Source of the DNA: a virus
IMG/VR virus record: IMGVR_UViG_3300036770_004539
Location: 1 to 45,707 of that record
Reading direction: 5' to 3' (one strand)
DNA: 45,707 nucleotides
A model generated the notes under the pieces. That model was not told the origin of the DNA. It did not search any database and was given only the letters and a program-made list of their open reading frames with translations. This document shows, one piece after another, positions 31,720 through 38,587 of the stretch. A program made the translations under genes and the position numbers. Every line of letters begins with the position of its first letter. Positions within the stretch are counted from its first letter, which is position 1.

Positions 31720-31737
31720 ATTAGCCCGCGCGCTAAT
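31720..31737. promoter_or_regulatory. Repressor operator O4
   Basis: ATTAGC-CCGCGC-GCTAAT, both arms matching the consensus. It begins 4 bp after the repressor stop and ends 6 bp before the -35-like hexamer of the rightward early operon. Confidence 0.8.
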
Positions 31738-31743
31738 TTCATG

Positions 31744-31772
31744 TTGCACGCTGGCTAATCGCTGGCTATCAC
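31744..31772 (+). promoter_or_regulatory. Candidate promoter of the rightward early operon
   Basis: TTGCAC at 31744-31749, a 17-bp spacer, then TATCAC at 31767-31772, about 64 bp before the first early gene. Operator O4 lies just upstream, and the spacer holds a lone GCTAAT half-site. The hexamers match the sigma-70 pattern only partly, so the call is tentative. Confidence 0.5.
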
Positions 31773-31835
31773 CCTGCTTACAGCTGATCGCCCCCGGGCG
31801 GACGACGCTGCATCATTGAGCAGGGAGGTAGGCCG

Positions 31836-32363
31836 ATGGCCACCGGAACCACGCGCGCACCCGTTGCGCGCGAACAGGAAGTTGCGTCCGCGCCACCCGC
31901 GTGGAAACTCACCCCCGAAGAGATCGACCGGGCGCTGCGCAGTGGCCCTCGCATCACACCGTCCAAGACGGATCCTTGGGTTGGAACGCCGGACAAGCCG
32001 TCCCGCTGGACACGGCAGCAGAATGCCACCCTCCGTCGCGAACTCGACCTCGCCCGCGCCAGCGACGATCGTCGCGCACGAGCCGTCATCGCCCGCCTTC
32101 GCGACCTTGAGCGCGTCGAGACGTTCGAACATCGTCGACCGATGGGCCGCACCGCCAATGGGCGCCCGATCGTCGAAAAGCATCTCTGCCCCTGTCTCGC
32201 CACCAGCCGCGACGGCAAGCGAGCGCTGATCGTCGCCCCGGGCGGCGACAAGCTCTGGGTCGACACCGCCAAACCGAGCGCCGGCCATGACGCCGCCATG
32301 CTTGGCGCGATTGCGACCTGCTGGCTCGTCGCTGCCATCCTCGCCCCGATGGTGCTGGCATGA
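31836..32363 (+). CDS. First early-operon protein, function unknown
   Basis: 175 residues from ATG 31836, with GGGAGGT upstream. An N-terminal polar, basic part (PAWKLTPEEIDRALRSGPRI, then ATLRRELDLARASDDRRARA with more charged helix) is followed by EKHLCPCLATSRDGKRALIV. A C-terminal hydrophobic helix, AAMLGAIATCWLVAAILAPM, could be a tail anchor. No family was recognised. Being the first gene after the operator-controlled promoter, it should be made earliest on induction, a position often used for host take-over proteins. Confidence 0.68.
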   Translation: MATGTTRAPVAREQEVASAPPAWKLTPEEIDRALRSGPRITPSKTDPWVGTPDKPSRWTRQQNATLRRELDLARASDDRRARAVIARLRDLERVETFEHRRPMGRTANGRPIVEKHLCPCLATSRDGKRALIVAPGGDKLWVDTAKPSAGHDAAMLGAIATCWLVAAILAPMVLA

Positions 32364-32983
32364 CGACGGCCTATCCCTTGAGCTGGCCGCAAGGCTGGCC
32401 CCGCTCGCAGGTCCGCACCGCCGCCCCCTTCCACAAGAAGCGGGACACCGGTCGCGGCTACCACCAGAAGCAAGACGTCACGATGCGCCAGGCGCGCGAC
32501 CAACTCGGTCGCGAACTCGCATTGCTCGACGCGCGCAGCATCGTCCTGTCGACCAACGTCGAACTCAATCTCAATGGCGATCCGCGCGGCGACCGCGCGC
32601 GCCCGGCCGACCCGGGCGTCGCCTGCTACTTCAAGCTCAAGGGCCGTGACACCGTCCTTGCCTGCGACAAGTGGCTGCGCCCCGAAGATAACATCGTCGC
32701 CCTCGCCCGCCATATCGAGGCGATGCGCGGTCAGGCGCGCTGGGGCGTCGGGTCGATCGAACAGGCGTTCACCGGCTACCAGGCGCTCCCTGCCCCCGAA
32801 CAATGGTGGCAGGTGCTCGGGCTTCCGCCGAGCGCCACCGTCGACCAGATCAACGCCGCCTGGAAGCGCCTCGCGATCGACGCGCACCCGGACCGGCCGG
32901 GCGGCTCCGAAGCTGCGATGGCGCGCATCAATGCGGCCCGCGACACCGCGATCGCCAGCCTCACCCGAGGTGCCGGGCAATGA
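32360..32983 (+). CDS. J-domain protein
   Basis: 207 residues. The C-terminal part (about 149-196: WWQVLGLPPSATVDQINAAW, then KRLAIDAHPDRPGG) is a DnaJ J-domain with the HPD motif at 176-178, which stimulates DnaK ATPase. The N-terminal 140 residues have no recognised domain but hold a conserved-looking VACYFKLKGRDTVLACDKW segment. It is coupled to its neighbours by ATGA overlaps at both ends. Early phage J-proteins are thought to recruit host DnaK to replication complexes or to remodel host proteins; the partner here is unknown. Confidence 0.82.
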   Translation: MTTAYPLSWPQGWPRSQVRTAAPFHKKRDTGRGYHQKQDVTMRQARDQLGRELALLDARSIVLSTNVELNLNGDPRGDRARPADPGVACYFKLKGRDTVLACDKWLRPEDNIVALARHIEAMRGQARWGVGSIEQAFTGYQALPAPEQWWQVLGLPPSATVDQINAAWKRLAIDAHPDRPGGSEAAMARINAARDTAIASLTRGAGQ

Positions 32984-33216
32984 GCGTCGAATTCGACATC
33001 ACCGACAAGGCAGACCTCGAGATGGCGCGCTGGGATATCCGCCGCCACGTCCGCTTCGCCCTCGGCGTCACCAGCCGCGCCGCGCTCGACCTCGCCGCGG
33101 AGTTTCCGCGCGGGTCGCGCGCCGCCGACGTCAACGCCCGCCTGACCCTGATCGATCGCCTGATCGACCAACAGATCGAGCGCCTCGACCGTGCGGCGGG
33201 GGAGGTGAAGCCATGA
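32980..33216 (+). CDS. Hypothetical 78-residue helical protein
   Basis: ATG 32980 overlaps the J-protein stop (ATGA). The protein is mostly helical (DLEMARWDIRRHVRFALGVT, then AALDLAAEFPRGSRAADVNA and LIDRLIDQQIERLDRAAG). No family was recognised; coding is supported by the overlaps at both ends and by its position in the operon. Function unknown. Confidence 0.65.
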   Translation: MSVEFDITDKADLEMARWDIRRHVRFALGVTSRAALDLAAEFPRGSRAADVNARLTLIDRLIDQQIERLDRAAGEVKP

Positions 33217-33374
33217 ACACGGCCGCCTTGCCCCAGCCGAACCCCGTCCCGCGCTCGCGCCCGCTCGCCGGTCCGCTCCGGCCGCGCGTCTCGGATGGCA
33301 GCTACCCCTTCCTCAATCACCGGACATGGGCGGAAATCCTCGCCGATGCCGGGCGGAGTGACGCCCATGCGTGA
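33213..33374 (+). CDS. Hypothetical 53-residue protein
   Basis: ATG 33213 overlaps the previous stop (ATGA) and its own end overlaps the helicase-methyltransferase start by 8 nt. It is proline/arginine-rich at first (LPQPNPVPRSRPLAGPLRPR), then SYPFLNHRTWAEILADAG. Too short for a family call. Function unknown. Confidence 0.55.
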   Translation: MNTAALPQPNPVPRSRPLAGPLRPRVSDGSYPFLNHRTWAEILADAGRSDAHA

Positions 33375-35952
33375 CTATCAGGCATTTCTTGAAGCCAAGG
33401 TTCCCCAGGCGCAGCCCGCGGGCCTGTCCTGCGACCTCGACGACGTGCGCGCCCAGTTGGTCGACGGCCGTCCGATGCGCGATCACGTCCGGCCTATCGT
33501 CAAATGGGCAGTCGAGGGCGGGCGCCGCGCACTCTTCGAGGCGTTCGGCCTGCACAAGACGATCCAGCAGATCGAGATCCTCGACATCATCCTGCACAAG
33601 CTGCTGGTCAATGAGAACCGCTGGGCGTTCGCGCTGATCGTCGCGCCGCTCGGCGTGCGAGCCGAATTTCTACACGACGCCGCCATGCTCGGCGTCGACA
33701 TCCACTTCGTGAAGTCGGATGCGGAGATCGACGCGCTCGGCCTGCGCGGTGGCATCCTGCTTACCAATTACGAGAGCATCCGCGAGGGCAAGATCAGCAT
33801 CGACCGCTTCACGGCGGTCAGCCTAGACGAAGCGGATTGCCTGCGCTCCTACGGGTCGAAGACGTTCCAGACGTTCCTGCCCCTGTTCGAGAATGTCCCC
33901 TATCGCTTCGTCGCCACCGCGACGCCCTCGCCCAACCGCTACAAGGAGCTGATCCATTATGCCGGGTTCCTCGGCATCATGGACACCGGCCAGGCGCTGA
34001 CCCGCTTCTTCCAGCGCAACAGTGAAAAGGCGGGCGACCTCACCCTCTACCCGCACAAGGAAGAGGAATTCTGGCTGTGGGTAAACAGCTGGGCGATCTG
34101 CCTGCAGCGCCCCAGCGACCTCGGCTTTTCCGACGAGGGCTATGAGCTTCCCCCGATCGAGGTGCGCTGGCACCAGGTAAAGACGAACATTGCAGATGCC
34201 GGCGCGGACGCGCGCGGGCAAGGCCGCCTCCTGCGCGATGCCGCCATGGGCGTGCAGGAGGCGGCCCGCGAGAAGCGCTCGACGCTGCACGATCGCGTCG
34301 CCAAGGTCGCGGAGATCGTTCAGGCGAGCCCGGCCGACCATTTCATTCTCTGGCACGACCTTGAGGATGAGCGCAAAGCGCTCGCCGCCGCGATCCCGGA
34401 AAGCGAATTCGTCTTTGGCACGCAGAAGCTCGACGCGCGTGAGGCGATCGTCGAGCGGTTCAAGGCGGGCACGCTGCGCAACCTCGGCGCCAAGCCGGTT
34501 ATGATGGGCGCGGGCGGCAACCTCCAGCGCAACTGCCACCGGGCGGTCTTCGCGGGCGTTGGCTTCAAGTTCCGCGACTTCATCCAGGCGATCCACCGCA
34601 TCCAGCGCTTCGGCCAGCCGAATCCGGTCGAGATCGACATCGTGCATGCCGAGACAGAGACGGAGGTGGTGCGCGAGCTGCAAGCGAAGTGGGCGCAGCA
34701 CGACGCGATGGCCGAGCGCATGAGCGGCATCATCCGGCGCTTCGGGCTCCAGCATGAAGTCGCTCTTGCCACCCTGCGCCGGTCGATCGGCGTCGAACGC
34801 CGCGTCGTCACTGGCGAGGGCTGGACGATGGCGCATAACGATTGCGTCGATGAAGCCGCGCGGCTCGCACCGGGTTCGGTCGACCTGATCGTGACCTCGA
34901 TCCCCTTCTCCAACCACTACGAATACACGCCGAGCTACAACGACTTCGGCCATACCGACGGCGACGATCACTTCTTCGCCCAGATGGACCACCTCACCCC
35001 GGCCCTGCTCGAAGCGCTGGCGCCCGGCCGCCTCGCCTGCATCCACGTCAAGGATCGGATCCTGTTCGGGAGCGTGACGGGCGAGGGCGTGCCGACGGTC
35101 AACCCGTTCCACGCCAAGGCGCTGTTCCATTATCTCAAGCACGGCTTCCAGTATCTCGGGATGATCCACGTCAACACCGACGTGGTCCGCGAGAACAACC
35201 AGACCTACCGGCTCTCCTATAGCGAGATGCTCAAGGACGGGACGAAGATGGGCGTCGGCTCGCCCGAATACGTCCTGCTGCTGCGCAAGCCGCAGAGCGA
35301 CACCAGCCGCGCCTATGCCGACACGCCGGTGGTCAAGGATGCCGCCGACTACAGCCTGGCGCGCTGGCAGATCGACGCGCACAGCTTCTGGCGATCGAGC
35401 GGCAACCGGCCGGCCACGCCAGACGAACTGTCAAACATTGCTTGTCGGTTCGCGGAAATGCCGATCGGGCAGCTGGTCAAGCGCTTCCTTACCGAGACGC
35501 GCGACCTGATCTACGATCATGAGGCGCACGTCGCGATCGGCGAGGCGATCGAGGCCCGGGCGGGCAGCGACGGCCGTGGCAAGCTCCCCCGCACGTTCAT
35601 GAGCCTCGCCCCGGGCGCACACCGCGACGACACATGGGATGACGTAGCGCGGATGCGCACGCTCAACGCCGAGCAGGTGCGGAAGGGTGCGGAAAAGCAC
35701 GTCTGCCCGCTGCAGTTCGACATCGTCGACCGCCTGATCGACCGGTTCAGCATGAAGGGCGAGCTTGTCTTCGATCCGTTCGCGGGGCTCGGCACCGTCC
35801 CGATGCGCGCGATCGAGAAGGGGCGGCGCGGCTACGGGTCGGAACTCAACCCCGACTATTTCGCCTTCGCCTGCGGCTACCTCGCCGATGCCGAGAAGGC
35901 CGCGTCCATCCCCAGCCTGTTCGACCTGCTCGACATGGAGGCTGCGGCGTGA
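33367..35952 (+). CDS. Helicase-DNA methyltransferase fusion
   Basis: 861 residues from ATG 33367 (GGAG 8 nt upstream). The N-terminal half is an SF2/SNF2-type helicase: degenerate Walker A FGLHKT at 60-65, DEAD box LDEADC at 153-158, VATATPSPN at 182-190 and motif VI HRIQRFGQ near 411. The C-terminal half is an N4/N6-type DNA methyltransferase in permuted order: VTSIPFSNHYEY near 510-521 (in place of the usual DPPY-like motif), then the SAM-binding DPFAGLGTVP near 802. The extreme C-terminus reads SIPSLFDLLDMEAAA. It probably modifies phage DNA during replication. Confidence 0.83.
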   Translation: MRDYQAFLEAKVPQAQPAGLSCDLDDVRAQLVDGRPMRDHVRPIVKWAVEGGRRALFEAFGLHKTIQQIEILDIILHKLLVNENRWAFALIVAPLGVRAEFLHDAAMLGVDIHFVKSDAEIDALGLRGGILLTNYESIREGKISIDRFTAVSLDEADCLRSYGSKTFQTFLPLFENVPYRFVATATPSPNRYKELIHYAGFLGIMDTGQALTRFFQRNSEKAGDLTLYPHKEEEFWLWVNSWAICLQRPSDLGFSDEGYELPPIEVRWHQVKTNIADAGADARGQGRLLRDAAMGVQEAAREKRSTLHDRVAKVAEIVQASPADHFILWHDLEDERKALAAAIPESEFVFGTQKLDAREAIVERFKAGTLRNLGAKPVMMGAGGNLQRNCHRAVFAGVGFKFRDFIQAIHRIQRFGQPNPVEIDIVHAETETEVVRELQAKWAQHDAMAERMSGIIRRFGLQHEVALATLRRSIGVERRVVTGEGWTMAHNDCVDEAARLAPGSVDLIVTSIPFSNHYEYTPSYNDFGHTDGDDHFFAQMDHLTPALLEALAPGRLACIHVKDRILFGSVTGEGVPTVNPFHAKALFHYLKHGFQYLGMIHVNTDVVRENNQTYRLSYSEMLKDGTKMGVGSPEYVLLLRKPQSDTSRAYADTPVVKDAADYSLARWQIDAHSFWRSSGNRPATPDELSNIACRFAEMPIGQLVKRFLTETRDLIYDHEAHVAIGEAIEARAGSDGRGKLPRTFMSLAPGAHRDDTWDDVARMRTLNAEQVRKGAEKHVCPLQFDIVDRLIDRFSMKGELVFDPFAGLGTVPMRAIEKGRRGYGSELNPDYFAFACGYLADAEKAASIPSLFDLLDMEAAA

Positions 35953-36143
35953 GTGCCCGCCCGCGCCATCGCGAGACCCCCGGCCAAGCCGCAAGCGCCG
36001 CGCAGCGCTGGTGGCATGCCGCCGGCGTCGCCGCCGCCAGCCCACGCACGACCGACTGGTGCGACCAGTGCGAGCGTCGCGTCACCCCTGAAGAAGCTCG
36101 CCGGTGCGCATCGCGCTGGTGCAGCGTGAAAGGCTCCGCATGA
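35949..36143 (+). CDS. Small zinc-ribbon-like protein
   Basis: 64 residues from GTG 35949 (GTGA overlap). The N-terminus is basic and arginine-rich. The C-terminal 25 residues hold a CDQC pair followed by RRCASRWCSVKG, four cysteines suited to one zinc. Function unknown; possibly nucleic-acid binding. Confidence 0.65.
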   Translation: MSARPRHRETPGQAASAAQRWWHAAGVAAASPRTTDWCDQCERRVTPEEARRCASRWCSVKGSA

Positions 36144-36319
36144 AAATCGACCTCGCCAACATGCTGCGCCAGGCGCGCGGCGCGATCGACCCCAAGCGCG
36201 ACCATGGGGCCTATGCCTTCATGCTCGAAGAGCTGGAGAAGCACGTCCGCATGGTCCGCGCGGGCGAGGCGACGCTCGACGAGTTCGCCGACCTCTACAT
36301 GATCCGGCCCGCGCCATGA
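36140..36319 (+). CDS. Hypothetical 59-residue helical protein
   Basis: ATG 36140 overlaps the previous stop (ATGA). The sequence is helical: KIDLANMLRQARGAIDPKRD, then GAYAFMLEELEKHVRMVRAG, EATLDEFADLY. No family was recognised. The short overlapping arrangement is typical of this operon. Confidence 0.62.
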   Translation: MKIDLANMLRQARGAIDPKRDHGAYAFMLEELEKHVRMVRAGEATLDEFADLYMIRPAP

Positions 36320-36594
36320 GCGAGCCGAAAAGCGGCTCGCCCGCTCCCCTCTCCCCATTGGCGCAGCTGACTTGGGCATCGACCTATCTCGGCGTGTCCA
36401 CCCTCGCGCAAGCGCTTGGCATCGAAGAGCGCTCCGCGCGCGCCAAGCTGTCGGGCGACCGGGGGATCAGCCCGGCCGACCTGACCGCGATCATTCCCGC
36501 GCTCGAACAGCGCGCCACCGCCATCGCCAACCTGCTCGCCGCACTCCAGCGCGCGCAACCCTCTCCGCCTCCCATTGAAAGGATCGAAGCGTGA
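36316..36594 (+). CDS. Small HTH-like protein before the clamp gene
   Basis: 92 residues from ATG 36316 (ATGA overlap). The central part STYLGVSTLAQALGIEERSA, then RAKLSGDRGISPADLTAIIP, has the layout of an XRE-type HTH (LAQALGIEERSARAKLSG as turn and recognition helix). The C-terminal part is proline-rich. It may regulate early genes or assist replication; no family is certain. Confidence 0.6.
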   Translation: MSEPKSGSPAPLSPLAQLTWASTYLGVSTLAQALGIEERSARAKLSGDRGISPADLTAIIPALEQRATAIANLLAALQRAQPSPPPIERIEA

Positions 36595-37712
36595 CCAAAC
36601 CCCTGTCCATTGAATTCGAGACCGGCGTGCTGTCAGCCGCGCTGCGCGAGGTGCGCGAAGCGGTAGAGCGTCGCAACACGATCGAGATCTGTTCGGCCGT
36701 GCTGATCGAGGCCGGACCCGACGGCGCGACACTGACCACCACCGACCTCGACGTGATGATCCGGCGCTCGCTGCCCTGCGTCGCTGCCCAGCCGATCCGC
36801 TTTGCGGTCGACGCGCTGCGCCTCACCGACATCGTCGGCACCTTCGCCGCAGGGAGCCAGACGGTGATCGAGGTTGGTGTCGATGGCGCGATCGTCCGCT
36901 CCGGCCGGTCTCGCACGCGCTTCGCGACCCGCGAGGCGAGCGACTTCCCGATCCTCGCCAATGGCAAAGCCGATGCGACCTTCACCCTACCCGGCCGCGC
37001 ACTGGCAGAATCGTTCGGCTCCGTCCGCCATGCGATCAGCACCGAAGAGACCCGCTACTATCTCAACGGCATCTTCATGCACGTCGGCAAGGGCGACGGC
37101 CTGCGCTTCGCCGCGACCGACGGGCACCGACTGGCGCGGCTGATCACGCCCTGCCCGGCCGGGGCGGAGACCCTGCCCGACGCGATCGTGCCGACCAAGA
37201 CAGTCAACCTGATCCTCAAGCTCGCTGACAGCCGCAGCGACGTGCCGTTCGAGATCGAGGTGAACGCGACGAAGATCCGGTTCAGCGCGGGCGATGTGAT
37301 GCTGACCGCAAAACTCGTGGACGGCACCTTCCCCGACTACGACCGCGTCATGCCCGCTGCGCCGAACTGCGCGGCCATCATCGATCGCGACGCCCTCGCC
37401 GCCGCCGCTGCTCGGTTGGCCGTCACCACCAGCGACAAGGTGCGTGCAGCAAAACTCACCTTCGAGGCGGAGCGCCTGGTCCTGTCGACCACTTCGCAGA
37501 CGCATGGCGAGGCGATCGACGAAGTGCCATGCGAGTTCGACGGCAAGCCTGGGTTCGAGATCGGGTTCAACCTCCGCTACATGCGGGACACCCTCGACGC
37601 GCTTGACGCCGACACCGTCCGCTTCGCGCTCACCGATGGTGCCGCCCCCACCGCAATCACCAGCGCCGTGCCAGGCGGGCTCACGCTAGTCCTGATGCCG
37701 ATGCGCGTCTGA
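36591..37712 (+). CDS. dnaN: DNA polymerase III sliding clamp (beta subunit), phage-encoded
   Basis: 373 residues, close to the 366 of host-type beta clamps, and apparently complete, with three clamp domains. Recognisable segments are RYYLNGIFMHVGKG and LRFAATDGHRLARL in the central domain and VDGTFPDYDRVMP later. The C-terminus LVLMPMRV retains the MPMR ending that forms the peptide-binding pocket of bacterial clamps, so partners could still dock. GTG start by GTGA overlap. The clamp should encircle DNA and tether polymerase and other enzymes during phage replication. No phage DNA polymerase gene was found, so a host polymerase is presumably used. Confidence 0.9.
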   Translation: MTKPLSIEFETGVLSAALREVREAVERRNTIEICSAVLIEAGPDGATLTTTDLDVMIRRSLPCVAAQPIRFAVDALRLTDIVGTFAAGSQTVIEVGVDGAIVRSGRSRTRFATREASDFPILANGKADATFTLPGRALAESFGSVRHAISTEETRYYLNGIFMHVGKGDGLRFAATDGHRLARLITPCPAGAETLPDAIVPTKTVNLILKLADSRSDVPFEIEVNATKIRFSAGDVMLTAKLVDGTFPDYDRVMPAAPNCAAIIDRDALAAAAARLAVTTSDKVRAAKLTFEAERLVLSTTSQTHGEAIDEVPCEFDGKPGFEIGFNLRYMRDTLDALDADTVRFALTDGAAPTAITSAVPGGLTLVLMPMRV

Positions 37713-37724
37713 GGGAGACGATCA

Positions 37725-38078
37725 ATGCCGATGATTTCAGGTGCCGTGCAGGTCGAGGACATTCTCGACGCCCTTGATCTGACCCAGCCGCCGGCCGGGT
37801 GCCACTATGCTATGACCGACTACATCCGGTTCAACGAAATCCGCGTCGAGCAGCATGAGATCGACGCGGAGGCGAGCGACGTCGAGCCCGAACAAATCAT
37901 GGTCGATACCCAGTCGATCCGAGAGGGAGTGCGCTACGCCCTTGCCGGTGACTGGTCCATGGCAGCGATCATGCTCCACCGAGGGCTCGACGGCCACGAC
38001 GACGCGCAGCGCGCGGTCGAGGAAGAACTCCGCTGGGCCAATGAGCAGCGCGCCCGCGCGGCACGGAGGGCAGCATGA
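37725..38078 (+). CDS. Hypothetical acidic protein after the clamp
   Basis: 117 residues from ATG 37725 with GGGAG upstream. It is acidic in the middle (QHEIDAEASDVEPEQIMVDT) and helical at the end (AAIMLHRGLDGHDDAQRAVE, then EELRWANEQRARAARRAA). No family was recognised. Its position after the clamp gene suggests a replication-associated role, but nothing in the sequence proves it. Confidence 0.6.
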   Translation: MPMISGAVQVEDILDALDLTQPPAGCHYAMTDYIRFNEIRVEQHEIDAEASDVEPEQIMVDTQSIREGVRYALAGDWSMAAIMLHRGLDGHDDAQRAVEEELRWANEQRARAARRAA

Positions 38079-38587
38079 GCGGCTCCCCGATCCCGATGCA
38101 CAATCTCGGCGACATGCAGGTCTGGGCACTCGGCATCATCACGATGCGCGCGCCCGACTTCGTCATCGGCCCGGCCGACAACCCCTATCTGCGGCGTTGG
38201 TGGATCATCCCGCGCAACCCGTGGTGCAACGTCTATCTGCACGAAATCCTGCGCAGCGACGACGACCGGGCGGGCCACGATCATCCATGGCCGAACACAT
38301 CGCTGTTGATCGACGGCGGATATGAGGAAGTCATCTACGACGAGTTCTCGCCGTGGCTGGAATATCAGCGCGTCGAGCGCAAGGCCGGGGACACGATCGT
38401 CCGCCAGGCGACCGACACGCACCGGCTGATCGTGCCCGACGGCGGGCGCTGCATCTCCCTGTTCATGACCGGCCCGAAGGAACGCGAGTGGGGCTTCTGG
38501 TGCCCAGACGGCAAGGGCTGGGTCCATTGGCAGAAGTTCACCGGCGGCGAGCATGGCGAGCTGGTCGGTCAGGGGTGTGAAGCATAA
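38075..38587 (+). CDS. Cupin-fold phage protein
   Basis: 170 residues from ATG 38075 (ATGA overlap). It has a cupin-like pattern: GHDHPWPNTSLLIDGGYEE (H68, H70), then DTHRLIVPDGG (H116) and ISLFMTGPKEREWGFWCPDG, which ends as in a group of phage proteins with KGWVHWQKF. The histidines could bind a metal. Enzyme activity is unknown; it might make or bind a small metabolite. It sits directly before the cytosine methyltransferase, TAATG overlap. Confidence 0.7.
   Translation: MSGSPIPMHNLGDMQVWALGIITMRAPDFVIGPADNPYLRRWWIIPRNPWCNVYLHEILRSDDDRAGHDHPWPNTSLLIDGGYEEVIYDEFSPWLEYQRVERKAGDTIVRQATDTHRLIVPDGGRCISLFMTGPKEREWGFWCPDGKGWVHWQKFTGGEHGELVGQGCEA

Noticed and set aside
31742-31770. Fifth repressor operator near the early promoter
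   Set aside because: Only the half-site GCTAAT matches (31754-31759); the partner arm differs at three of six bases.
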